Shown one piece after another: positions 1 to 7,088 of a stretch of 12,129 nucleotides of DNA (positions within the stretch are counted from its first letter, which is position 1; each line of letters starts with the position of its first letter). The notes beneath the pieces are model-generated. The model was not told the DNA's origin, searched no databases, and worked only from the letters and a program-made list of their open reading frames with translations. The DNA comes from Bacteroidales bacterium. GTDB lineage: Bacteria > Bacteroidota > Bacteroidia > Bacteroidales > UBA1556. The position numbers were made by a program, and so were the translations under genes. The DNA is taken from contig JAGLDA010000151.1 in assembly GCA_023145955.1 (NCBI GenBank), forward strand, positions 1 to 12,129. The letters are read 5' to 3'.

Positions 1-46
1 TCACTCTAAATCCTGTAGTGCCGTATTTTACAACAATAAAATTCAA

Positions 47-126
47 GTCCTCCGTCAGTTTTGTAAAGATTGAAGTACTAGCAGAATGTATTCAAAACTG
101 CCACCTCCTTTTACACAAAGGAGGAC
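47..126. repeat. Nested palindromic intergenic element (80 bp)
   Basis: Three nested inverted repeats are visible. The outer arms are GTCCTCC (47-53) and GGAGGAC (120-126). The middle arms are CAGTTTTG (56-63) and CAAAACTG (93-100), separated by 29 bases. A tight hairpin, CCTCCTTT (104-111) with AAAGGAGG (117-124), has a 5-base loop. The element is more GC-rich than its surroundings and lies 63 bases beyond the stop of the serine ammonia-lyase gene. It has no clean T-run on either side, so it is a poor intrinsic terminator. I infer a dispersed palindromic repeat or MITE-like remnant. The short reading frames crossing it are not convincing genes. Confidence 0.5.
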
Positions 127-188
127 CCACATTTACCAAAATCTATTATAGATTTCCACATTTATTTTATCAGAAAATACTAATCAAT

Positions 189-1397
189 CTAATTATCAAC
201 AAAATCCTTATCACCAAAGACAGACAAACCGCCAAGAGCAGTTTCGCGATACATACTAGGCATATCCTTACCCGTTTCGTTCATGGTTTTTGTAACTACA
301 TCAAAACTAATAAAATGCTTACCATCAGAAAGTAAGGAATAGCTAGCCGAATCAAAAGCACGAGCAGCAGCATGCACATTGCGTTCAATACAAGGGATTT
401 GAACTAAACCATTAATCGGGTCACAGGTAAGACCAAGGTGATGTTCTAAACCCATTTCAGCAGCATATTCAATTTGCGCAGGCGAACCTCCTGCCAATTG
501 AGTAGCAGCCGCTGAAGCCATCGCGCAGGCCGTACCAACTTCACCCTGGCAGCCAACCTCTGCACCAGAAATTGAGGCATTATGTTTTACCACATTTCCT
601 ACTAATCCAGCAGTTGCAAGGGCTCTTATTATCTTCTCATCATCAAGTTCAAAATGTTCTTGACTAATTTTAAGCACAGCAGGCAATATACCACAAGAGC
701 CACAAGTTGGAGCAGTTACAACTACACCACCCGATGCATTTTCCTCAGACACCGCCAAGGCGTATGCAAATATTTTGCTCGTTGTTTTTGCGTGACCACT
801 CAAACTTCTAGATTTAGCAAATATTGAAGCTGATTTTCTTTGAAGCTTTAATCCTCCAGGTATCAACCCTTCATTTACCAACCCTCGAGAAATAGCATCC
901 TTCATAACACGCCAAACTTCTGCTAGATGTAACCATAATTCATCACCCTCAATTTCATATGCTAACTCCCAAAACGCCCTGCCTGTTTCTTTATAATAGT
1001 TAAGTATATCTTGCATATTATTTTGTGGATATATCAATTCCATTTTCCTATCTTTGGAATCATCATCCACAATTTTACCACCTCCAACACTATAAACTAA
1101 CCATGGATGGCTTTCTTTTTCTCCAATTACTTCAAATTGTAAAGCATTAGGGTGAAAAGTCTTACGCTCATCTTTTTTCCAGACAATTTCAACTTTGGCA
1201 GGAGCAAGTTCCTCAATAATAGCAACATCCGTAAGGTGTCCTTTGCCAGTTAAAGCTAAGCTTCCAAATAACGTTACTCGATAAGCTTTTGCTTCTTTAT
1301 ATCTATTTTTATAAACCTTAGCAGCACGCACAGGCCCCATTGTATGACTTGACGATGGTCCACGCCCAATTCTATATAATTCCTTTATTGATTCCAT
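189..1397 (-). CDS. sdaA: L-serine ammonia-lyase (L-serine dehydratase), single-chain iron-sulfur type
   Basis: Cytoplasmic enzyme that deaminates L-serine to pyruvate and ammonia using an oxygen-sensitive [4Fe-4S] cluster. The 402-residue chain carries the beta domain first (residues 1 to about 150, with the start GRGPSSSHTMGP at 11-22) and the catalytic alpha domain second (about 170-395). Family hallmarks are APTCGSCGILPA (229-240), GAEVGCQGEVGTA (278-290), LTCDP (323-327) and IPCIERN (334-340). Cys283, Cys325 and Cys336 are the expected cluster ligands. The chain is shorter than the roughly 450 residues of E. coli SdaA and ends in GGLSVFGDKDFVDN, so it lacks the C-terminal cysteine that acts as fourth ligand in the Legionella enzyme. 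The ATG start fits the usual N-terminal motif and lies 24 bases below a good -7 element. It stands alone on its strand. Function is confident; the tail oddity is observed. Confidence 0.95.
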   Translation of the reverse strand: MESIKELYRIGRGPSSSHTMGPVRAAKVYKNRYKEAKAYRVTLFGSLALTGKGHLTDVAIIEELAPAKVEIVWKKDERKTFHPNALQFEVIGEKESHPWLVYSVGGGKIVDDDSKDRKMELIYPQNNMQDILNYYKETGRAFWELAYEIEGDELWLHLAEVWRVMKDAISRGLVNEGLIPGGLKLQRKSASIFAKSRSLSGHAKTTSKIFAYALAVSEENASGGVVVTAPTCGSCGILPAVLKISQEHFELDDEKIIRALATAGLVGNVVKHNASISGAEVGCQGEVGTACAMASAAATQLAGGSPAQIEYAAEMGLEHHLGLTCDPINGLVQIPCIERNVHAAARAFDSASYSLLSDGKHFISFDVVTKTMNETGKDMPSMYRETALGGLSVFGDKDFVDN

Positions 1398-1421
1398 AGG
1401 TTAAATTTTACTTTTGTTGGT

Positions 1422-1429
1422 CAAAGGTA
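1422..1429 (-). promoter_or_regulatory. -7 element for the serine ammonia-lyase gene
   Basis: On the minus strand this reads TACCTTTG, a full match to the Bacteroidetes -7 consensus TAnnTTTG. It lies 24 bases upstream of the ATG, implying a leader of under 20 bases and leaving no room for a riboswitch. I see no clear -33 TTG partner. Confidence 0.6.
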
Positions 1430-1628
1430 TGGATTATTGTGGTAAGTGCGCAGTATTAAGTTATAGTTGCAACACCCAATTAAAATATTTGACCCCTCCT
1501 ACAAACGAAGCAAGTTATACACTCAATAAAACGACCAATATTACAACTAAATATAATTGTAATTCCTAATAAATAGTTCTTAATACCTAGTTTTAATAAT
1601 TAAACACTACCTACAAGTATTATTTTAT

Positions 1629-1636
1629 TATCTTTG
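1629..1636 (+). promoter_or_regulatory. -7 element for the 61-residue zinc-binding protein gene
   Basis: TATCTTTG, followed by GCGC, matches the Bacteroidetes -7 consensus TAnnTTTG. It sits 31 bases before the ATG at 1668. A -33 element is not evident. Together with the opposite -7 element at 1422-1429 it makes the 270-base gap a divergent promoter region. Confidence 0.6.
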
Positions 1637-1667
1637 CGCTTTATTAATTAATAAACTGAAAAATATA

Positions 1668-1853
1668 ATGGAAAATCATAACGAAGATGAGTGCATTTTT
1701 TGCAAGCGCAACGATAACGAAGTGCCTTTAGTAGGCTTATCATTTAGGGGAATTAAATACTCTATTTGCCCACAACATATTCCTATTTTAATTCATGACC
1801 CACAAAAACTAGCAGGAATGCTACCTGGTGCTGAAGATATGGTTGCTGGTTAG
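1668..1853 (+). CDS. Small putative zinc-binding protein (CxxC...CxxH), unknown function
   Basis: A 61-residue protein with Cys9 and Cys12 (CIFC) and Cys34 and His37 (CPQH), spaced CxxC-x21-CxxH, which predicts one bound zinc ion. The layout resembles the N-terminal C4 zinc-binding domain of the ClpX unfoldase (CxFC, then a short beta segment, then CxxC), here as a stand-alone domain with His for the last Cys. After it come an aliphatic stretch with IHDP and a Gly/Pro-rich end (LAGMLPGAED). There is no signal peptide or membrane segment, so it should be cytoplasmic. A consensus -7 element upstream and a strong terminator 23 bases past the stop frame it as a single-gene unit, which supports it being real. 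I do not recognise a named family; the ClpX comparison is inference from motif spacing. Confidence 0.8.
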   Translation: MENHNEDECIFCKRNDNEVPLVGLSFRGIKYSICPQHIPILIHDPQKLAGMLPGAEDMVAG

Positions 1854-1875
1854 TCAATAACTATCGAAATAACTT

Positions 1876-1911
1876 AAAAGAGCGAATAATTAATTATTCG
1901 CTCTTTTTTTT
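1876..1911. terminator. Rho-independent terminator, probably bidirectional
   Basis: Arms GAGCGAATAAT (1880-1890) and ATTATTCGCTC (1893-1903) pair perfectly, extended by flanking A/T pairs, and are followed by eight T on the plus strand. It lies 23 bases beyond the zinc-protein stop. On the minus strand the hairpin is followed by TTTT and lies 57 bases past the stop of the sensor kinase gene, so it can serve both convergent genes. Confidence 0.85.
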
Positions 1912-1967
1912 GTGAGTTTGTTTTTAGTTAGCGATAACATATTAATCACTTATAACAAACTATCATT

Positions 1968-4124
1968 TTATGATATACTAATCTTATCTATTAGTAAACA
2001 GAAAGAACTTCCTTTATCTACTACACTATTTACTTCAATTTTTGAACCTATTAAATCAGAATATTCTTTACAGAGTATTAAACCCATACCAGTACTTTTT
2101 TCATTATTAGTGCCTGGTCTATTAAAGTTAGAATCAAATTCAAATAAAGTAGCTATTTTATCACCTGGTATCCCTATCCCCTGATCTACAACACATATAT
2201 TATATGTATTATTTGTAATAATAAATTTAATAAATATACTGGCGTCATTATGACTGTATTTTATTGCGTTTCCTAAAAAATTATGAAATATCTGAGAACT
2301 TAATTTTGAATCCGTAAAAACTTTTGTTCCTTTAGGTATTTCATTCTCTACCTCTATTTTCTTTCTAAGTAATTGTATTTTATAATTTATAATTACCTTA
2401 TCAACTAATTCCGATAAATCGACATTTTCAAACTTAGCTTTTATTAAACCCTGTTGTGTCTTTCCCCATTCCAACAGGTCTTCCAAAAGTTGGTATGTCT
2501 GTATTGATGATTGATAAAGCAATCCTATACTTTCTTTTTTCTCTTTATCATCCATTTCATCCCAATCACTATCCATAATTTCCAGCAAACCCAATAATCC
2601 AGAGAATGGATTTTTAAGATCGTGACCTATTATTGAAACAAATCTATCCTTATTTTTCAACATAACTAACAACTCTGATTCCTGATTCCTCAGCAAATCA
2701 TTAACATTTGATAGTGCAGCATAGTTCTTTGTTAAACCACTATTTAACTCTTTAATTACCTTCCTTTTCTTAGATAGTAAATAAACAAAAACAAGTAGTG
2801 TTATAACAATTAAAATCACAAATCCAATAATTACTCTGTAAACAAACAATTGATGCTGTTGCTTAAAATTTTCACCAATAAGCAACTCATTTTTGTATTT
2901 TTTATCTACTAAATACTTATCATAGTTAATTATAGCCAACTTATTAATAGCTTCTTCGCTTTGCAATAAATCTATAACATCATTATATTCTTCATGATAA
3001 TACAATGCTTGCTTATAATTATCATTATCTTTTTCCAATCTCCAAAGGTGTTTTAAAGCAAGACTATTAAAAGTCAATAGATCTAATTCATTAGACAAGG
3101 ATAAGCCTTCCAATAAAAACTCTACAGCTTTATTGTAATCTACTTTTTTATAATGATAATACCCTATATTTACAAGAATAGCCGCCTTATAATGTGGAAA
3201 ATAACTAAGCAATGTATCATTATATGCTTTAGAGTAGTAATAAAATGAAGAATCAACATCATCTTTCTCAAGAAAAACATTACCAATATTTATATTTGAT
3301 TGTAAAATAGTCTGATTTTTATTATAAGGATTAGCTACCTCTACTGACTTCTTATAATAGTATATTGCAGTATCATAATTACTTTTTAAACGAAGAAATA
3401 ACTCCCCCATATTCGAATAATTAACACTCAATAAATCAATCGTTAATAATCTTTTATCAATTTCAATTGATTTAGAAAAATATAAATACGATTTGTCAAA
3501 ATCATCAATAGTTTTATAGAAAAGAGCCAAACTACTATAAGCCTTTAATATGTATATGGTATCTTTTGATGTTTCACATATCTCATCTACTATTAGCAAA
3601 TAACTAGCTGCATTAGCATATTCAGAATTATTAAGGTAATAGTTACCAAGATCTAAAACACTCTGCGCATACCAATATTCTATTTTATATTGTTTGGCCA
3701 ATTTATTTTCAAGAAGCAAATAGTATAATGCACTATCTGAATTATTAGACAACGAATAGGATAAGTATAAATTTGAGTATAACCTTATTTCTTGGCTCTT
3801 TTTATTTGTATCTACATACTGCAAAGATTTTAAATAGGATGAAATTGCATATTTATGATCATTAAGCATAAAACCAACAATTCCTCTCGAATTATATGCT
3901 TTATATAATCCAAGCTTATAATGAATTTCATTAGATAATTTAATTATCGAATCAATTTTTATATTTGCACTTAGAGGATCAGTGTAAATTATTGATTTGC
4001 ATTCGCTATGCAGTTTATTAATTAAAGCTGTATCTGCAAAATGATTGGACCCAGCTATTACCTTTTTACTAATGGATAAAAATAATACAAAAATAAATAT
4101 ATAATAAAACATTATTTTATTCAT
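1968..4124 (-). CDS. TPR-repeat transmembrane sensor histidine kinase
   Basis: Inner-membrane sensor kinase of 718 residues. Order: signal peptide (about 1-25, ending VIAG); a periplasmic region of roughly eight degenerate TPR repeats (about 65-390, for example around LGNYYLNNSEYANAASYLL at 159-177); one transmembrane helix (about 428-450) followed by SKKRK; a coiled-coil linker (about 455-495); a HisKA domain with H-box IIGHDLKNP (498-506, phospho-acceptor His501); and a HATPase_c domain. The ATPase motifs are the N-box NFLGNAIKYS (615-624), G1 DQGIGIP (647-653) and G2 GMGLIL (679-684). All core motifs are intact, so it should be active. No receiver or DNA-binding domain is fused and no response regulator lies in the window, so the partner is unknown. 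The TPR region presumably binds a protein or peptide signal in the periplasm. The gene lies downstream of the FG-GAP exoprotein gene on the same strand, after 262 bases. Confidence 0.93.
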   Translation of the reverse strand: MNKIMFYYIFIFVLFLSISKKVIAGSNHFADTALINKLHSECKSIIYTDPLSANIKIDSIIKLSNEIHYKLGLYKAYNSRGIVGFMLNDHKYAISSYLKSLQYVDTNKKSQEIRLYSNLYLSYSLSNNSDSALYYLLLENKLAKQYKIEYWYAQSVLDLGNYYLNNSEYANAASYLLIVDEICETSKDTIYILKAYSSLALFYKTIDDFDKSYLYFSKSIEIDKRLLTIDLLSVNYSNMGELFLRLKSNYDTAIYYYKKSVEVANPYNKNQTILQSNINIGNVFLEKDDVDSSFYYYSKAYNDTLLSYFPHYKAAILVNIGYYHYKKVDYNKAVEFLLEGLSLSNELDLLTFNSLALKHLWRLEKDNDNYKQALYYHEEYNDVIDLLQSEEAINKLAIINYDKYLVDKKYKNELLIGENFKQQHQLFVYRVIIGFVILIVITLLVFVYLLSKKRKVIKELNSGLTKNYAALSNVNDLLRNQESELLVMLKNKDRFVSIIGHDLKNPFSGLLGLLEIMDSDWDEMDDKEKKESIGLLYQSSIQTYQLLEDLLEWGKTQQGLIKAKFENVDLSELVDKVIINYKIQLLRKKIEVENEIPKGTKVFTDSKLSSQIFHNFLGNAIKYSHNDASIFIKFIITNNTYNICVVDQGIGIPGDKIATLFEFDSNFNRPGTNNEKSTGMGLILCKEYSDLIGSKIEVNSVVDKGSSFCLLIDKISIS

Positions 4125-4256
4125 AAACTATTATTTAAAAGTCAACTAACATCATTACAAAAAATGCTGCTTTAATTAATTTAGAGTCAATACTTTTTTA
4201 AACCTAAGTTTTCCTCCAATGGTAGGCTAATAATTGCTGCATACCAATTAATAGTA

Positions 4257-4264
4257 CAAATATA
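4257..4264 (-). promoter_or_regulatory. Candidate -7 element for the sensor kinase gene
   Basis: The minus strand reads TATATTTG (TAnnTTTG), with a TTG 18 bases further upstream (4283-4285), close to the usual -33 spacing. The predicted leader is about 125 bases, long for this phylum. A second TATATTTG lies at 4317-4324 and is an alternative. Confidence 0.45.
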
Positions 4265-4324
4265 TAAATTTAAATTAGAAAACAAGATAGATTGGAGAAT
4301 CATTATCTAATTTCCACAAATATA

Positions 4325-4357
4325 TTAGCTAAAATAGTTATTATATGTTTTAGTTAA
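4325..4357. repeat. AT-rich imperfect inverted repeat downstream of the exoprotein gene
   Basis: TTAGCTAAAA (4325-4334) and TTTTAGTTAA (4348-4357) pair over ten positions with one mismatch or wobble and a 13-base loop. It begins 30 bases past the exoprotein stop on the minus strand. It could be a weak terminator, but it has no GC core and no clean U-run, so transcription into the kinase gene cannot be excluded. Confidence 0.3.
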
Positions 4358-4386
4358 GCTCATTAAATTAGATCCAATATAATCAT

Positions 4387-6726
4387 CTATATTCTCATCA
4401 ATTTCAACACCTTTCTGTCTTTCTTACCTGAGCGACTAGTAAAATCCAATTTCACAAAATATATACCTGATTTTAAGCTACTAACATCAATTCTAATATT
4501 GCCTTGAGGTCCATATTTTCTTTTGGAAATTACTCTACCTGCCACATCAAATACAGTAAGCTCGATATTTTTAATTTTCATTATATCCGAAATATCAATA
4601 TTAAAAATATCTTCAGTGGGATTTGGGTAAGCATTAATTTGAGGGGCATTAAATACCACCTCATCAAAACCAACACTTGGACCCGAAGTGCCTTTAAAAT
4701 AAGTAATTCCACCAGAGAAAGACCCTATCATTAAGTCCAACAATGTATCTCCATCAAAATCGTACATCAATGGGCATGATCTAAAACCTGTGGTATATGG
4801 CTCCCAATTTAAACCCTCATTTGTAAAACTCATAACTGAATAAAGAGTCTCTGCCCAATCAGTATAATATAAATTAGAGTCTACACCAAAAGTATTAAGC
4901 TCATTGCCTCTAATATCTTTATAATAAAAAACAAATCCTGAAGCAGAACCTATCATAGCTCTAAGAGTGTCAGTATTATCGTAAAAGAAATTTGGAACAG
5001 AATATCCATTATTATAATGCCAATATGTAGAGGTATTCACATAACCCATAGAGTCGGTTACATAAGTAAAAATTGGATTTGTAGCAGTACCTGTATTTTG
5101 ATAATAATGAATAGTACCACGTCTATGACCAATAACTAAATCAATAAGGTTATCGCCATCTATATCTATTAATTGCGGTGCCGAGAACTCACCAACATCT
5201 ATACTCTGATAATTTCTTATACTTGCTGTATCAAAATTCATCGGTTGATTTGCACCACCAATATTTTCTTTATATATAAGAGTTCCCTTATTGTTTCCGC
5301 AAAGCATATCCATATCGCCATCACCATCCAAATCACCAAAAGTTGGTTTTAAAGCTACTCTACCTAGAGCATCCATGTTAAACCAATTACCATCCATAAA
5401 TTGAAATTCAGCGTTAGCTGCACTACCTACATTCTTATAATATGTAAGATTAGATATTTTTTCGGTTTGCAGGATATACCAAAGTGTATCAAAATAAGAA
5501 GATTCTATTTCTCCATAGTTACCAATAATTAAATCCTTCAGTCCATCACCATCCACGTCCACAAGAGTTGGAGAAGCATCATCACCAACATCAATCATTC
5601 TATTCTGCATGAAGTTTTTCATTCTAAATTCTAAAATAGGGACTTCATTTGTGCCAACATTTTCATACAAATGAACACTATTAAGAGCCTCAGGCTTATA
5701 ATAAGCAGCCTCATATGGACTAATAATAAAATCTTTTATACCATTATTATCAATATCAATATTATTTACTACCGGAAAAGAGATTAGATTGATGGAAGTA
5801 TCGTAAATAGGAAATATTGTATCTTGTGAAATCATATGAGCAGAGTCCAAAGTGCCACCATTCATAAGTTTAGTAATCGTAAAGAAGTCAACATCTCCCA
5901 ATAATAAATCATTAAGTGTATCATTATTAAGATCCATAATTAGAACTGTTGATCCTGTATGCTTAGCTTCGCCTTTTGGCAAAGGTGGTTCAATCGTTTT
6001 ATTAATACAACTATGGTCTAGCATAACTGAATTAGAATTTTCACCCTCAAAAAAGTTGCCCCAACAATGGTCATCAATTTTAAATTCAAAGGAATCGGTA
6101 GGTAATGATAATTCTGTAGAGTAATTTTTGAAATACACCAATACTCCTCCCAAAATATCAAAAGTTACTATATCAAAATCTCCATCAAAATCTACATCAA
6201 CTATTGCAGGGTAATCTACTGCCGAAACAAATATATTAATATAATAACCAGCCTCCGAATAATATTTTATCATATACTCCTTCATGGTGAATATTAGATC
6301 ACTACTGGTTGATTCGTTAAGGTATACAGTAATTCCACCTGGCACGTATGTGAATATATCCATATCTCCATCTCCATCATAATCAAGTGTTTGTATCCAA
6401 CTAATTATTTTTGGCAGCTTTTTAGCATACTCTGGAGCATAAGTATAACTAGCGCTATCAGCAATATTATCATTAATAAAAGTTGATAATTTATTTCCAT
6501 GAATATCAAAAACCAAAAGGTCGAGAACACCATCTAAGTTTAAATCCATTTGTTGCATATGCACTGAATTAAAACCACCCACCCAAGGCATTGATATAGG
6601 GTTTCCTTGAATATCTTTTACAATAACTGAGCTATTTCTCTCAAATCCAAAATCATATGTTTGGCCAATAATAGTTGTACTAAATACAAAGAGTATAAGT
6701 ATTGATAATGTGTATTTTTTAATCAT
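4387..6726 (-). CDS. Secreted FG-GAP/VCBS-repeat protein with type IX secretion sorting domain
   Basis: A 779-residue exported protein of unknown ligand. A signal peptide (1 to about 21, ending IIGQ) is followed by at least nine calcium-loop repeats of the DxDGDGxxDlxxG kind, beginning near residues 61, 115, 177, 265, 324, 390, 465, 521 and 656; clear examples are DYDGDGDMD, DVDGDGLKD and DLDGDGDMD. Such repeats build integrin-alpha-like beta-propellers that bind Ca2+ and mediate adhesion or carbohydrate or protein contact. The last 85 residues are a type A T9SS sorting domain: NAYPNPTEDIFNI (698-710), VFDVAGRVI (725-733) and a terminal LKSGIYFVKL strand (751-760). The protein should therefore cross the outer membrane through T9SS and be attached to the surface or released. 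No catalytic domain is visible. A consensus -7 element lies 87 bases upstream. Confidence 0.92.
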   Translation of the reverse strand: MIKKYTLSILILFVFSTTIIGQTYDFGFERNSSVIVKDIQGNPISMPWVGGFNSVHMQQMDLNLDGVLDLLVFDIHGNKLSTFINDNIADSASYTYAPEYAKKLPKIISWIQTLDYDGDGDMDIFTYVPGGITVYLNESTSSDLIFTMKEYMIKYYSEAGYYINIFVSAVDYPAIVDVDFDGDFDIVTFDILGGVLVYFKNYSTELSLPTDSFEFKIDDHCWGNFFEGENSNSVMLDHSCINKTIEPPLPKGEAKHTGSTVLIMDLNNDTLNDLLLGDVDFFTITKLMNGGTLDSAHMISQDTIFPIYDTSINLISFPVVNNIDIDNNGIKDFIISPYEAAYYKPEALNSVHLYENVGTNEVPILEFRMKNFMQNRMIDVGDDASPTLVDVDGDGLKDLIIGNYGEIESSYFDTLWYILQTEKISNLTYYKNVGSAANAEFQFMDGNWFNMDALGRVALKPTFGDLDGDGDMDMLCGNNKGTLIYKENIGGANQPMNFDTASIRNYQSIDVGEFSAPQLIDIDGDNLIDLVIGHRRGTIHYYQNTGTATNPIFTYVTDSMGYVNTSTYWHYNNGYSVPNFFYDNTDTLRAMIGSASGFVFYYKDIRGNELNTFGVDSNLYYTDWAETLYSVMSFTNEGLNWEPYTTGFRSCPLMYDFDGDTLLDLMIGSFSGGITYFKGTSGPSVGFDEVVFNAPQINAYPNPTEDIFNIDISDIMKIKNIELTVFDVAGRVISKRKYGPQGNIRIDVSSLKSGIYFVKLDFTSRSGKKDRKVLKLMRI

Positions 6727-6812
6727 AGCTTTTAATGTATTAAATTAAATTTCCAAAATTAATTCGATTGAAAACTTATACTTCGACAATAATATTTCAC
6801 AAAAGTTGTATA

Positions 6813-6820
6813 CAAAGATA
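6813..6820 (-). promoter_or_regulatory. -7 element for the FG-GAP exoprotein gene
   Basis: The minus strand reads TATCTTTG, a full TAnnTTTG match, giving a leader of about 80 bases. The perfect palindrome TTGTATACAA (6806-6815) overlaps its downstream end and could be a repressor site. No -33 TTG is obvious. Confidence 0.5.
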
Positions 6821-6927
6821 ATAACTATAGTAAATATAATTGCGCTTTCATTAAGATAAAACAATGCATTTATAAAGATATAAAGTTCAGAATTTTAGCA
6901 GATAAATCAATAATTACTTACCGTTAT

Positions 6928-6963
6928 TATCATTCTATAAAATGATATCGCTCAACAATTGTT
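6928..6963 (+). repeat. Two adjacent inverted repeats upstream of the antiporter promoter
   Basis: TATCATT (6928-6934) and AATGATA (6941-6947) form a 7-bp inverted repeat with a 6-base spacer. Seven bases on is the perfect palindrome AACAATTGTT (6954-6963). They lie 40-75 bases above the antiporter -7 element, a typical place for activator sites. In sequence this AT-rich they may also be chance. Confidence 0.3.
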
Positions 6964-7002
6964 AAAAAAGTTTTTTTTTAGTTTTTCAAAGGTATAGTTT
7001 AT

Positions 7003-7010
7003 TACTTTTG
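7003..7010 (+). promoter_or_regulatory. -7 element for the antiporter gene
   Basis: TACTTTTG followed by CACGCG matches TAnnTTTG. Upstream is a T-rich stretch (6971-6986) in place of a clear -33 TTTG. It predicts a leader of about 73 bases before the ATG at 7089. Confidence 0.55.
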
Positions 7011-7088
7011 CACGCGATAATAGATTATTACAGAATCATTCTTAATCAATTAGTAACTTATTTTATAAAATATTAAAACAAAAAGACT

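Larger units (their letters stand above)
6727..7088. other. Divergent intergenic region (362 bp)
   Basis: This very AT-rich gap separates the minus-strand exoprotein gene from the plus-strand antiporter gene. It holds a -7 element for each (6813-6820 minus, 7003-7010 plus), a palindrome TTGTATACAA (6806-6815) overlapping the first, and two short inverted repeats upstream of the second (6928-6963). I find no open frame, tRNA or structured RNA in it. Confidence 0.6.

Noticed and set aside
1..100. Minus-strand open frame running off the left edge (reads ...TEDLNFIVVKYGTTGFRV).
   Set aside because: It has a stop at about 92-94 and no plausible start codon between that stop and the edge; it overlaps the palindromic element.
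18..335. Plus-strand open frame of 105 codons at the left edge.
   Set aside because: About half lies antisense to the 3' end of the serine ammonia-lyase gene and the rest crosses the palindromic element; its composition is not protein-like.
1398..1667. Riboswitch or leader RNA for the serine ammonia-lyase gene.
   Set aside because: The -7 element lies 24 bases before the ATG, leaving a leader too short for a regulatory RNA.
1912..2184. Plus-strand open frame of 90 codons.
   Set aside because: It is antisense to the kinase ATPase domain, whose reading is unambiguous.
4504..4734. Plus-strand open frame of 76 codons.
   Set aside because: Shadow of the T9SS sorting domain on the opposite strand.
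5852..6124. Plus-strand open frame of 90 codons.
   Set aside because: Antisense to the FG-GAP exoprotein, with no promoter or start context.
6970..6986. T-rich run as a terminator.
   Set aside because: No GC-containing hairpin precedes it; it lies directly above the antiporter -7 element and fits a promoter upstream tract better.
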